Origin: a virus
Virus record (IMG/VR): IMGVR_UViG_3300027908_000001
Coordinates: 1-23,166 of that record
Reading direction: 5' to 3' (one strand)
DNA: 23,166 bases
The notes beneath the pieces were generated by a model, which ran no database searches, was not told the DNA's origin, and saw only the letters and a list, made by a program, of their open reading frames with translations. Shown one piece after another: positions 13,206-21,139 of the stretch (its first letter is position 1; every line of letters starts with the position of its first letter). The position numbers and the translations under genes were made by a program.

Positions 13206-13715
13206 TTAAACCTTTGCCGCTTTCTTTTTGGCGGAAGTTTTGGGTGTTTTTTCCGCCGAAACTTCGTCGTCATTCTCCTGATTATCTTCCGAATCTTCGC
13301 CGTCCTCGGAAGATTCATCGTCAGATTGCTCAGGCATGGTAAGGCCGCCGATAATCTGTACCCCGCCACCCGCCACTTCCGGCGTTACGTCACGGTGGCT
13401 GGCGTACTTGTCCACCTCGGCTTTCGGGTCAAAATCTTCCGCGTCCGGCAGCATGTGACCGGCGTTCGTGTTGGCGTTGGCCGCAGGCATACCGGCCTTG
13501 GGTTTCTGTCCGGGCTGGCCGCCGGGTTTACCACTCGGCCGATTGGATGGCCGACCGAACTCGGACGGACTACCGCCGCGGCTACCGGGTTTCTTGGCCG
13601 GTGTGCCGCCGCGCGCGTTGTTAATCGGCAACTGCGGCTTGACGTGCGGGAACCCGTTCTGCGCGGGCAACTGTTCCTGCTGGTCCTCAGTCAGATTCTG
13701 GTTAATGTTTGCCAT
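13206..13715 (-). CDS. low-complexity acidic protein (169 residues)
   Basis: GGGAGGT precedes ATG 13715 by six bases, a good ribosome binding site. The product has a Gln/Asn-rich N-terminus, a Gly/Pro/Arg/Lys-rich middle (about 35-75), a short ordered-looking part (DPKAEVDKYASHRDVTPEV...) and a very acidic Ser/Asp/Glu-rich stretch (about 130-153). It ends in a Lys-rich tail. It looks intrinsically disordered. A scaffold-like or capsid-internal role is conceivable from location and charge pattern, but nothing proves it. Confidence 0.74.
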   Translation of the reverse strand: MANINQNLTEDQQEQLPAQNGFPHVKPQLPINNARGGTPAKKPGSRGGSPSEFGRPSNRPSGKPGGQPGQKPKAGMPAANANTNAGHMLPDAEDFDPKAEVDKYASHRDVTPEVAGGGVQIIGGLTMPEQSDDESSEDGEDSEDNQENDDEVSAEKTPKTSAKKKAAKV

Positions 13716-15070
13716 TATCGACCTCCCATTGGCGATGGTGAACCGGCACCGACTTTGCCCATCAGCGGCATGCTCGCGCCGATGCCTTTGCTCGATGCCT
13801 GTTTCTCGGCGGCTTGCTGGTTGTATTGCCCCTGTTCTTCCGCCGGATATTCTTCCTTGGATTCGTAGTGGACACCGCGCGCCTTTTCGTAGGAATAAAT
13901 GATGGTGCGGAACGCCTGCGCCGCTTCGTCGTCATCCTCGGCTCCGATGAAATTGCCCGTACACTTGGCGTGCTCACTCATCGCGCCCGGCAAGAACTGC
14001 GTCGCCCGCTGGACGTTCTCCATGTTATCTTCACCGCCCTGCTCGAATATCACGACATCCGTGCCGTGCTCCGTCTTGACGAATACCCGACTTGGCAGGT
14101 CAGCCTTGTCCAGTACCGCCTGCAACTGTTTCAAATTCTGCGGCCATTGCGCGTCGCTGGTGTCATGCGGCACCGAGATATGGTAGAGCGTATCCTCGCC
14201 CTTCGGGTCCAGCATGATGTTCAGGACCACGTTCTTCTGCGCGGCCAATCCCTTGAGCGCCCCGGCATAGTCGAGCGTATCGGCATCCGGCACCTTGGCA
14301 ATCGCTTCGTACAGCGCGGAATCCGTGTCGCCGTCATCCCCGCTGTCATCGCCAATGGCCGGTAGAGTTGCGGACTTGAGCCCGGCGAACTGGTCGATTT
14401 CACCAGCTACCCGGTTCAGCCAGTCGGCTTGCGGTGTACCGAGGTCGCCTATCGCGCCGCTTACGCCCGACGGCCCGTCATCGTACTGGCTGGCGTGCTC
14501 CTGTGCTGCGACATGCTTGCCGTGCCATTCCAGAAACCCTTTGGCATCATCCGGTTCCACCGTCTTGGTTGAACCATCTTTGCCGTGGACATTCAGACCT
14601 TCTTTGCCGACCGAGACACCGGCGATGTCGTCGATGTTGTGCTCGTCGCCCGAGGCGGTCTTGAAGGTGGTACTTGGTGCGAACCGGCCCCGTGCCCGAC
14701 GCCGTTCCTCTTTCTTGGCTTTCTTGGCCGCCTTGGCAATGGCAGTGCGCTCCCGAATCAGGAACATCTTACTGAGCGTCGTCTTGAAAATGGGGCTGTT
14801 TGGCACAGCCACGCCGTCGACGTTGGCGAGTCGGCTCCGTACCTGATTGTCCGTTCGCTCCGGTGCAAATCGTTCCATGAGGTCCTTGTTGGTTCGGGAC
14901 GCTTCGAGAGTCTGGTCAGTCATCCGCGCCAAATCCTTCGCCGGGTCCATGGGAATCTTGCCGCGCGCCTTCTCTTCAATGAGCGCGTCATTGAGTTGGG
15001 CGTTTTCCACGTCGTCGCCGTGCTGCTTGGCGACTCGTGTGACCGGTCGGAGTGTCGTGAGCGTGAACAT
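13715..15070 (-). CDS. unknown modular protein, probably virion-associated (451 residues)
   Basis: The start at 15070 (MFTLTTLRPVTRVAK) lies two bases after the upstream stop, with AGAAG ahead. A longer frame starts inside the upstream gene and is unlikely. The N-terminal 130 residues are helical and highly charged, with KKAKKEERRRARGRFAPS (about 120-137), another RGRF-type linker. The middle contains DEHNIDDIAGVSVGKEGLNV. The region at about 290-390 looks like an ordered alpha/beta domain (NVVLNIMLDPKGEDTLYHIS, LPSRVFVKTEHGTDVVIF). The C-terminus is Gln/Gly-rich. No catalytic motif is recognised. It stops exactly where the low-complexity gene begins (one-base overlap). Confidence 0.76.
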   Translation of the reverse strand: MFTLTTLRPVTRVAKQHGDDVENAQLNDALIEEKARGKIPMDPAKDLARMTDQTLEASRTNKDLMERFAPERTDNQVRSRLANVDGVAVPNSPIFKTTLSKMFLIRERTAIAKAAKKAKKEERRRARGRFAPSTTFKTASGDEHNIDDIAGVSVGKEGLNVHGKDGSTKTVEPDDAKGFLEWHGKHVAAQEHASQYDDGPSGVSGAIGDLGTPQADWLNRVAGEIDQFAGLKSATLPAIGDDSGDDGDTDSALYEAIAKVPDADTLDYAGALKGLAAQKNVVLNIMLDPKGEDTLYHISVPHDTSDAQWPQNLKQLQAVLDKADLPSRVFVKTEHGTDVVIFEQGGEDNMENVQRATQFLPGAMSEHAKCTGNFIGAEDDDEAAQAFRTIIYSYEKARGVHYESKEEYPAEEQGQYNQQAAEKQASSKGIGASMPLMGKVGAGSPSPMGGR

Positions 15071-15072
15071 GG

Positions 15073-16182
15073 TTACTTCTTTGCTAATTGCTTGTCCCAA
15101 TGGTCGGCGAACAGTTCCGGCAAATGATTCTCCACCGACTTCATCGCCGTGCGGAAATCGACATGCGACTGTTCCTGCACCATCTTGGCCGCGTTGTAGG
15201 CGTTCAGTCCCGCCTTGTCAGTTGGCGATTTTGGAATCTGGTCAGCGAACCCGGCACGGATACCCTTGGCTGCGGCATCGGGATGCATTACGCGGTCCGG
15301 ATATTTGGCGGCCAGCCGCTCGGCGTCATCCACGGTCTGCAGGTGCGGGTTGTTGTGTTGGCTGTACTGCGCCATGTACTGCGCGCCTGCCAACGTGCGG
15401 AAAGGGCCGGTCGCCGCGCCGTACTGTTTGCCGTGAGATTCCTCGGTCGGCGTCGAGTCGTGCTGGAATACTTCATCCCTGCCGCCGGACTTACTGAAGT
15501 GGCCGACGTAATACTTCATCGGCCCCTTCTTCTCGAAACTGGTGGTGAGGCCGTTCTGCACGACATTCAAGCCATGCTGGCCCGCATAATCTTTGGCGGC
15601 TTCGGTTGCGCCTGAGTTGTGGAGAGCAAGGGCATGACCGGCATCGAACGCTTCGCCGCGTTTATTCGAGCCGTGACCTTTGGCGTCTTTCGCCTTGGCC
15701 AGCCTCCTTGCTTCCATCATGGCGGGACTGTTGACTCCCACGCCCCGAATGGCGGAGTTGCCCCAGCGTTTTTGGCTGTCAAACCCATCAGCCGGTATTC
15801 CAGCGATGACCTCCTGCGGATTGGCCTTAGCACCGGGTGGTTTCACCATGTGAATCTTGCCCTCTCCCGACCACGCCGTCTTGTACCCGTCCGCCTTCAA
15901 CTTATTGTAGGTTGCCATGCCATCAGTACGGCTCATGTCAACCGTTTGTTCGGCCGAGCCGCCCCGCTTCTCAGAACCGTGGCCTTTCGCATCCTTAGCC
16001 TTCTCAACCCGGCCAAGCTCTCCGACGCTCTTGCGAATCGGGCGCGACACCTCTGCCGCCGCGGCCTTCTTGCGGATAATCCCGCCGAACAACGACGCCG
16101 ACTTGAAGTTCGGCACGGTCTTGGTCACCGGTACGCTCGGCAATCCCTGAATCCTGCTCAATGCTTTGCTGCTGATACCCAT
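15073..16182 (-). CDS. unknown protein with two KDAKGHGSxKRG modules (369 residues)
   Basis: GGAGA lies seven bases before ATG 16182. The N-terminus (MGISSKALSRIQGLP...) resembles that of the 182-residue protein. AKDAKGHGSEKRGG occurs at 62-75 and AKDAKGHGSNKRG at 164-176. Each copy is followed by an ordered-looking segment of roughly 90 to 190 residues, so the protein reads as two domains, each introduced by the same linker. The C-terminal domain contains KYYVGHFSKSGGRDEVFQ and ends LPELFADHWDKQLAKK. Function unknown. The modular plan resembles virion-associated or capsid-packaged phage proteins. Confidence 0.78.
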   Translation of the reverse strand: MGISSKALSRIQGLPSVPVTKTVPNFKSASLFGGIIRKKAAAAEVSRPIRKSVGELGRVEKAKDAKGHGSEKRGGSAEQTVDMSRTDGMATYNKLKADGYKTAWSGEGKIHMVKPPGAKANPQEVIAGIPADGFDSQKRWGNSAIRGVGVNSPAMMEARRLAKAKDAKGHGSNKRGEAFDAGHALALHNSGATEAAKDYAGQHGLNVVQNGLTTSFEKKGPMKYYVGHFSKSGGRDEVFQHDSTPTEESHGKQYGAATGPFRTLAGAQYMAQYSQHNNPHLQTVDDAERLAAKYPDRVMHPDAAAKGIRAGFADQIPKSPTDKAGLNAYNAAKMVQEQSHVDFRTAMKSVENHLPELFADHWDKQLAKK

Positions 16183-16203
16183 AAATGTTCTCCAATCCTT
16201 ACT

Positions 16204-16383
16204 TTACGGCCCTACGTCGCCGCGTTCAACCTTCAATCGCTTGTATTCCGCCTCGCTCAATTCCATGCGGTCCGCGCTATCATCCGCCAAGTAAATCTCC
16301 AAGTAAAACTTCCCGCCCTCCGTCACCAGCAACGTCGGCTGATGCGTCTTAAGTTCCACTCCATCGATGCGGGTGAACTTCAT
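16204..16383 (-). CDS. small unknown protein (59 residues)
   Basis: ATG 16383 lies three bases after the stop of the ParB-like/intein gene, with AGGGG upstream. The 59 codons end at TAA 16204. The product (MKFTRIDGVELKTHQ...) alternates beta-like segments (PTLLVTEGGKFYLEIYLAD) and a helix (MELSEAEYKRLKVERGD), consistent with a folded mini-domain. It exactly fills the gap between two larger genes and has natural-looking composition. No family recognised. Confidence 0.68.
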   Translation of the reverse strand: MKFTRIDGVELKTHQPTLLVTEGGKFYLEIYLADDSADRMELSEAEYKRLKVERGDVGP

Positions 16384-16386
16384 GGC

Positions 16387-18633
16387 TCATGCCCCTACGA
16401 ACTCCGCAATCGTTTCGGAATCCTTGCCGCAACCGCACGTCGAACAGCCGCACTTCGATTTGCTCACGTCCGCCTGTGGGATACCCCATGCCGTCGCGAA
16501 ATTATTGGCCGCTTTTAAGAGTGGGATTATATCCATATCTACCTTGCGCACTTTCATCGTGAGTGGTTTATCTAACCCTTCGCGATACGACGCACCGACC
16601 GCGGCTGCCCATCTGTGGTGCCCGTCCAAGATATAATTTCCCGGACCTGCTGTAAAAATTGGCTCGCCTAGAATCGCAGGATTTTTACCAGACTCAATCG
16701 CCGCAACCATGCCTGCGACCTTGCCGCCGTTTAATTCTGAATTTCCCTGAATCGCAACTATCCCATTGCGGCGTGTAATTAACGTCCCACGAGGAAGAGT
16801 GAAACAATAGACTTCACCATCATATTCTTCCTTTATTGGCTTAGGCAAGCATGCAAGCGCGGCATTACCCGTTCCTCTAGCGCCAGAAGCGCCCTTACGC
16901 AATCGCACAAACCATTCCGTTCTTTCGCCTCTTTTGGTCATGTAGGTTTCTTGTTCCTGTTTTTGTGCGAAAAACCCACAATGCATAGCGAGACGTTGAG
17001 CGTCGTCCGCAAGCTGTTCGCTTGTAATTCCAAGCCGCGATGCCCCCAATGATTCCCATTTGTCTTTCCCGCCAGTCCAGCCGTCTCCCCTCATAAGGCC
17101 GCGCAATAAAATCCATTGCTGCTCTTTTGGAAGACTAAAAACAAATTCTGGTATTCTCTTGTTGTACGCATGGGTGCCAACGTGTTCTTCCAGCCATGCC
17201 ACATATTGACCGGGTTCCTTTGGGCACCAGAACCATTGCCCATCAGCCGATACGCATTCACGTCCTTTAACGCCTAGAGATTTACAGACTCTTTTTATCT
17301 CATCAATCCATGGAGATTTAATTGACTGTGAAACCATGCCAGCGTGCCCCTCGGCAATATACCAGCCAAGCCATGCCAGCCATGCATCCATAGGAAGAGA
17401 TATTTTTGGTCTCATCTTGGCGCTGCGAATCCTACGTGCAGAATATTCTGCATTCGGGTCTTCGATAACTCTTTGAACTGTTCTACGAATCTTTCCGACC
17501 TCATCCGCCACCCTCTGATAATATCCCTGCTTGCCTCTATGTCCCGGTGCATGGAATCCTTTTTCGCCCACTGCCGATTTACCACAGCCGCATGCACATA
17601 ATCCCGTCGCAAAAGAGAACGCTGCAATCTTCGCTGCTATATCTCGAATTCTATCGTTCCTTTCCTTGTGATATTCTCCGATTCGCAAGCCAACCCTTCG
17701 GCCAGACAATGGATATTCTGGAATGACGAATTCATCTACTTTGACGCCCCCACACATTCCGCCGGGGGCAGAGACCTGCGCGTACATTCGAGAGACATAA
17801 CTAAGGCTAGATGCCTCGCAGAATTTGGGAATCATATCGGATTGTTTGCGAATAAAAAGCCTATGATTCGGCGTGACGGCCAAGTCGAAGACCTGTCCAA
17901 TGAATCTATAAATAGGCCCACTATGACGCATTAACGTCATGCCCGCTAATGGTTGTTCATAATGAATCTGCTGTGACTCAGTATTAAACGATGCTATTTT
18001 GGGCATGGTTCCGTTGGCAGTATGAACTTTTAATTCATCCAGCCCCATCCATCCGTATTCTGTCAATGTCTCCGTAAGCGCATCGTGGCACTGAGTTGCC
18101 TTCAGATAATCGGCGCGCTCCACTTCGTCCGTAACGCTAATGCCTGCGGCGTGAAGGTGCTCCACGAATGGACCAGCCAAATCCACCTCTCCATTTTTAT
18201 CCTTCAGCAATGCATCAGCCTTCGAGCCCGGCGTCGGCACGCCTTTGAGTTGCGGCATCTGGACGCGGGGAACATTTTTTGACTCGACACAAAAAAGTGA
18301 GGTGCCGGGAATGGTTACCTTGCACAAATCGTATACACCGGCTTTTTCCCCTTTGGCCTTGGCTTCATCCACAATGTCTTTGAGTTTACCAAGAAGCGTG
18401 GAAACCTGTCGAACGCTTTTTAGCTGGACATATTTGTTCTCACCCAGCGCCTTGGCCGCGACCAACACGTCGCTGGTGACTATCGGGTCGGACTTGGTGC
18501 CGGTGCCCGTCGATTCGCCGTCTGCGCCCGAAGTGAATTCTCCGCCACCGGTCTGTCCAGCCGGTACCCGTGGATGCTGCTCCTCGGTGAACGCCTTGGC
18601 GAGGTGATGGATGATTTGGACAGCAGGTCGCAT
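16387..18633 (-). CDS. ParB-like domain protein interrupted by an intein (748 residues)
   Basis: The host protein starts with HPRVPAGQTGGGEFTSG (20-36) and has a helical region to about 165. It then carries a ParB-type nuclease-like domain whose halves are separated by the intein. When spliced they read ADYLKATQ-SELNGGKVAGM, then PIFTAGPGNYILDGHHRWAA. DGHHRWAA is the family's signature, and such domains bind or cut DNA or hydrolyse nucleotides. The tail is cysteine-rich (KCGCSTCGCG, 727-736), probably metal-binding. The mature protein would be about 298 residues after removal of residues 182-631. It lies among suspected virion genes, two bases after the small beta-rich gene. The start near 18633 overlaps no gene and has a weak ribosome binding site. 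Confidence 0.88.
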   Translation of the reverse strand: MRPAVQIIHHLAKAFTEEQHPRVPAGQTGGGEFTSGADGESTGTGTKSDPIVTSDVLVAAKALGENKYVQLKSVRQVSTLLGKLKDIVDEAKAKGEKAGVYDLCKVTIPGTSLFCVESKNVPRVQMPQLKGVPTPGSKADALLKDKNGEVDLAGPFVEHLHAAGISVTDEVERADYLKATQCHDALTETLTEYGWMGLDELKVHTANGTMPKIASFNTESQQIHYEQPLAGMTLMRHSGPIYRFIGQVFDLAVTPNHRLFIRKQSDMIPKFCEASSLSYVSRMYAQVSAPGGMCGGVKVDEFVIPEYPLSGRRVGLRIGEYHKERNDRIRDIAAKIAAFSFATGLCACGCGKSAVGEKGFHAPGHRGKQGYYQRVADEVGKIRRTVQRVIEDPNAEYSARRIRSAKMRPKISLPMDAWLAWLGWYIAEGHAGMVSQSIKSPWIDEIKRVCKSLGVKGRECVSADGQWFWCPKEPGQYVAWLEEHVGTHAYNKRIPEFVFSLPKEQQWILLRGLMRGDGWTGGKDKWESLGASRLGITSEQLADDAQRLAMHCGFFAQKQEQETYMTKRGERTEWFVRLRKGASGARGTGNAALACLPKPIKEEYDGEVYCFTLPRGTLITRRNGIVAIQGNSELNGGKVAGMVAAIESGKNPAILGEPIFTAGPGNYILDGHHRWAAAVGASYREGLDKPLTMKVRKVDMDIIPLLKAANNFATAWGIPQADVSKSKCGCSTCGCGKDSETIAEFVGA
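16741..18090 (-). mobile_element. intein with LAGLIDADG homing endonuclease (450 residues)
   Basis: The segment runs from Cys182 to Asn631 of the 748-residue precursor, and Ser632 is the first residue of the C-extein. The N-terminal splicing block begins CHDALTETLTEYGW. Block B is FDLAVTPNHRLF with the TxxH motif. Two LAGLIDADG helices are visible, LGWYIAEGHA (422-431) and LLRGLMRGDG (509-518), so the homing endonuclease looks intact. The C-terminal block ends VYCFTLPRGTLITRRNG...AIQGN, with Gly rather than the common His before the final Asn. A CxCxxC-type cluster (CACGC, 346-350) may bind zinc. Base composition is AT-richer than the flanking extein, a sign of separate origin. Confidence 0.93.
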
Positions 18634-18634
18634 G

Positions 18635-18988
18635 TCAGTTCTCGATGATGCCGAATTCGTAGAGGCAGGAGGCCGTGTGTGCCTTACAGTGAATCGCCGC
18701 TGCGTTCCATCTCGCTACCAAGAATTCTCCCGGCAGAATCACCAATGGGTACGTCGAGCCGTCGCCACCTATACTGATGTAGTTGGTGCCGTCAAGGTTC
18801 TTGATGTAAATCCAGCCAATAGTGCCAATTGCACCCAGCGGAATCGTACCGTCCGATGTCGTAGCAAGCTCCACGCCGACCGACATGTAGGTGCCGGTCA
18901 TCGTGATGGAATCGGAGCCGGATTTCGAGAATTGCGCCCCGTTCTTGGAAGCAGTTATATTGAAGCTGACAGCGATTTCGTTGGCCAT
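18635..18988 (-). CDS. small beta-rich protein, possibly virion component (117 residues)
   Basis: The product (MANEIAVSFNITASKNG...) is dominated by alternating polar/hydrophobic segments and Gly/Thr/Ser turns (SDSITMTGTYMSVGVELAT, IGWIYIKNLDGTNYISIGGDG). That is the pattern of a beta-sandwich, as in capsid decoration, tail or fibre-associated proteins. LPGEFLVARWNA resembles segments of such small phage proteins. No enzyme motif. The upstream region has a hairpin around AACAGGA that may control translation. The assignment as a structural protein is by composition and neighbourhood only. Confidence 0.74.
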   Translation of the reverse strand: MANEIAVSFNITASKNGAQFSKSGSDSITMTGTYMSVGVELATTSDGTIPLGAIGTIGWIYIKNLDGTNYISIGGDGSTYPLVILPGEFLVARWNAAAIHCKAHTASCLYEFGIIEN

Positions 18989-18995
18989 AGCGCGT

Positions 18996-19012
18996 GGTAG
19001 TCCTGTTCTACC
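18996..19012 (-). promoter_or_regulatory. small hairpin upstream of the beta-rich gene
   Basis: The minus strand reads GGTAG-AACAGGA-CTACC, a five-pair stem that puts a Shine-Dalgarno-like AGGA in the loop, about 12 bases before the ATG at 18988. A similar hairpin with an ACAGGA loop precedes the HNH gene. It may be a translational control site or chance. Confidence 0.32.
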
Positions 19013-19050
19013 ATTCGCCGAAAGGGGTCAACGCGGGCAGGACGTGGGTA

Positions 19051-19530
19051 TTACCGCTGCTCGAAGGCTTCCTGCATGGTCCATGGACGAGGATTGGGCA
19101 GTCGGAACAACCAACGTAAATGCTGGTCACGGTCGTTCGGGATGTCCACGTGCGGGCACATCCGCGTGTCTTGAACCTTGAATGTCTCCACGGCGTACTC
19201 CACCGGCCAGCGCCGCGCGAACCATGCACCGGCAACCTCGTCCCGCTGATACAGCCACTTCGTGAACGCCTCGCGGATGCCCTGCTTCCAATTCTTGGGG
19301 TACCGGACCGTCTTGGTGTCCGTGATAACGTCTTTGGCGGCCAAGGCGCGGTCGAGCGACACAATCAATTCGTCGCGCATGTGGTCTATCTCCACGGCGA
19401 ACCGTGCATTTCTACCCAGAGAGCGGAGGCTTATGTATCCCCGAGAATGCAGCGTCTCAATCCGGGCAATCAACTCCTCGGAGCATGGCTCGGTCACCGA
19501 CCATGGGTCAATATCAGGCCACTTCGGCAT
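19051..19530 (-). CDS. unknown protein (159 residues)
   Basis: ATG 19530 lies inside the end of the preceding gene (17-base overlap). The product starts MPKWPDIDPWSVTEPC and is mostly helical, with many aromatic and basic residues. It contains EELIARIETLHSRGYISLRS, then NWKQGIREAFTKWLYQRDE and RWPVEYAVETFKVQ. No catalytic or metal motif is seen. Natural composition and operon context support it as a gene. Function unknown. Confidence 0.7.
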   Translation of the reverse strand: MPKWPDIDPWSVTEPCSEELIARIETLHSRGYISLRSLGRNARFAVEIDHMRDELIVSLDRALAAKDVITDTKTVRYPKNWKQGIREAFTKWLYQRDEVAGAWFARRWPVEYAVETFKVQDTRMCPHVDIPNDRDQHLRWLFRLPNPRPWTMQEAFEQR

Positions 19531-19747
19531 AAGCGTTAGTCATCCCGCGCCGACCGACGGGCTTGTTTTGCTGGCCCGCCGACATGCCGGATTTACGACC
19601 TCCTCCGCAGATGTCGCAGACCGGCTGGCTGTCCTTGATTTTGGTGGCCTTGCGCGTACAGGCGCAGGTCGCAAAACCTTTGTCGATGCGCTCCTGCAGG
19701 AATTGGCTGGTGGTTTTGTGTTGGGCGGGTTTGCGTGGTGTGCTCAT
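19514..19747 (-). CDS. small cysteine-containing basic protein (77 residues)
   Basis: The start overlaps the previous stop (ATGA). The product is strongly basic, with CAC at 28-30 and CDIC at 44-47, a spacing that could hold one zinc ion. The C-terminus is Gly/Arg/Lys-rich (GGGRKSGMSAGQQNK). It may contact nucleic acid or another protein. No family recognised. Confidence 0.68.
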   Translation of the reverse strand: MSTPRKPAQHKTTSQFLQERIDKGFATCACTRKATKIKDSQPVCDICGGGRKSGMSAGQQNKPVGRRGMTNAYAEVA

Positions 19748-19959
19748 GATACCTTGGTTCCTTTTCCTAGTATTTCTTTTCCGTTTTTAATCAAATCTCT
19801 CAGTAATCCCTCGGCGGCACCGGTTGCCATCTTGCTGCCCTGCGTGTATGCTAGTTCCATTGCGCGCTTGAACTCTACCGGTCGCAGGGTGACGGTCTCG
19901 GCAGTGGTCAGCACCGGATTCTTGGCAACCACCTGCTCCCATAGCTTCTCGAAGGTCAC
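19744..19959 (-). CDS. small helical protein (71 residues)
   Basis: ATG 19959 overlaps the stop of the gene upstream by four bases. The product (MTFEKLWEQVVAKNP...) is helical, with RPVEFKRAMELAYTQGSKM and a Lys/Gly-rich C-terminus. No known motif. Reliability rests on overlap at both ends and normal composition. Confidence 0.66.
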   Translation of the reverse strand: MTFEKLWEQVVAKNPVLTTAETVTLRPVEFKRAMELAYTQGSKMATGAAEGLLRDLIKNGKEILGKGTKVS

Positions 19960-20234
19960 GGGTCGGTATGCTCCATCGTGTACGGCAGCGCCGGTCGAGC
20001 CAGTGGATGCCAGAACTTCAATAATACGCCGGGATGGTCGAATATCTCCATGAAAAAACCTTGCCAGCCGCGTTCCTTTCTGCGAACCAGTATCCCCATC
20101 ATCATTTCATTAGGATTTTCCGGCCTGCTTCCAAGCACCCAGACTGGCGTATCCAACTCCGGAATGGCATTGTCGGAAAATGATTTCCAGCCGTAGCCAA
20201 TCAGAGCCGCCTTGTGTCGTTCTTCGTACTTCAT
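19956..20234 (-). CDS. unknown protein (92 residues)
   Basis: I start at ATG 20234, which overlaps the previous stop (ATGA). A longer in-frame extension to 20327 lies inside that gene and has unnatural composition. The product (MKYEERHKAALIGYG...) contains LDTPVWVLGSRPENPNEMMMGILVRRKERG, then FFMEIFDHPGVLLKFWHPL. It looks like a small alpha/beta domain, aromatic-rich at the end. No recognised family. It resembles short phage proteins with 'conserved unknown' status. Confidence 0.68.
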   Translation of the reverse strand: MKYEERHKAALIGYGWKSFSDNAIPELDTPVWVLGSRPENPNEMMMGILVRRKERGWQGFFMEIFDHPGVLLKFWHPLARPALPYTMEHTDP

Positions 20235-20575
20235 GACGAATACCCCGCCAGCCAGCGCTTGTATTTCTCGGCCTTCTTGAGCAGCGCCAGACGCACCGGC
20301 GTCCGGTCGCCATACTTCGCGCGCCACTGTGTCATGAACGCCGCGCAGCGCTCCTTGTAGAGCTTGACGCGGATTTTGTCGAATACGTCAAAATCACTGC
20401 ATCGCGCCGATAATCCCATGTGCAGAAACCAGTTCATGCACCGGCACCACTCTGAGTTGTCCACTGTCATCTTATAGCCGGTTCCCGGCGGGCCAGAACC
20501 CACCTCCCATTCCAGCAGGTCTTTACCCAGCACGAACTTCTGCGCCCTCCAGAAAAGGTGTGACTGTCGATTCAT
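20231..20575 (-). CDS. unknown protein (114 residues)
   Basis: ATG 20575 overlaps the stop of the upstream gene. The product has an aromatic N-terminal part (MNRQSHLFWRAQKFVLGKD...), a Gly/Pro turn, two nearby cysteines (EWCRCMNWF) and a basic helical C-terminal half (RVKLYKERCAAFMTQWRAKYG...). No family or catalytic motif. It is one of seven tightly coupled small genes in this section. Confidence 0.68.
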   Translation of the reverse strand: MNRQSHLFWRAQKFVLGKDLLEWEVGSGPPGTGYKMTVDNSEWCRCMNWFLHMGLSARCSDFDVFDKIRVKLYKERCAAFMTQWRAKYGDRTPVRLALLKKAEKYKRWLAGYSS

Positions 20576-20805
20576 CGTCCCCGGTTCGCTTTCCGTATCA
20601 GCGCAGCATCCTTGCGCGTCACGGCACCGGCCTCGACCAAGGCTTCCAAGTCAGCCCACGGGACGTTCATGAGGAAATCCCAGCGCTGTTCAGTTGTCAG
20701 CGTTTTGATGTCGGCTGCCATTTGATTCACTTTCTTCGCTGTATATCCGGGGTCGGTCTTTTCCCATCCCGCGCCGCTGGCTCCCCTGTTCCTGCTGATG
20801 CCCAA
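20572..20805 (-). CDS. small unknown protein (about 77 residues, TTG start proposed)
   Basis: The reliable part ends KTLTTEQRWDFLMNVPWADLEALVEAG…KANRGR. The far upstream ATG of this frame lies in a Ser/Pro-rich shadow of the preceding gene and is rejected. TTG at 20805 overlaps just past the preceding stop and has AGGA about eight bases upstream. An internal ATG would give only about 49 residues. No family is recognised. The helical C-terminal half is typical of small phage proteins. Confidence 0.55.
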   Translation of the reverse strand: MGISRNRGASGAGWEKTDPGYTAKKVNQMAADIKTLTTEQRWDFLMNVPWADLEALVEAGAVTRKDAALIRKANRGR

Positions 20806-20806
20806 T

Positions 20807-21139
20807 TCAATCCTGTTCTTGAAACTTGATGAGCAAGTCGATGAATCGCTCGTGGACTTGCATCCATCTGATGAAATCCAAGGCGGTGTAGTTGTAGGCG
20901 GCCTTGGTGATGAATTTCGCTTCGGAATGGATTGTGTTGTATGGAGGGGCCAAACGAAAAGTGAATGGTTGGTCAAGCCCGAGGTCTTTTAACGTCAAAG
21001 GACTTGCCACAATCAAGTCCCACAGCAGGCCGACGCCGATGCCGGGTCTGTCAGAGATGTTAATCCGAACCGTGTATGGTATCTCCCACTCCTTGCAGGT
21101 GTCGGCCTGTTCGTGCATGATAATCTCGATGGGGTTCAT
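20807..21139 (-). CDS. unknown protein (110 residues)
   Basis: ATG 21139 overlaps the stop of the ClpN-like gene (ATGA). The product (MNPIEIIMHEQADTCKEW...) reads as beta strands (YTVRINISDRPGIGVGLLWDL, QPFTFRLAPPYN), then a helix with a DFIRWMQVHERFIDLLIKFQ segment. No catalytic motif or family is recognised. Coupling suggests that it is made in proportion to the ClpN-like protein, so a partner role is possible. Confidence 0.7.
   Translation of the reverse strand: MNPIEIIMHEQADTCKEWEIPYTVRINISDRPGIGVGLLWDLIVASPLTLKDLGLDQPFTFRLAPPYNTIHSEAKFITKAAYNYTALDFIRWMQVHERFIDLLIKFQEQD

Noticed and set aside
1029-16209. Shared TAAAGT around the stop codons of the 303-residue, HNH and 59-residue genes
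   Set aside because: Six bases at three stops is too short and too few to claim a signal.
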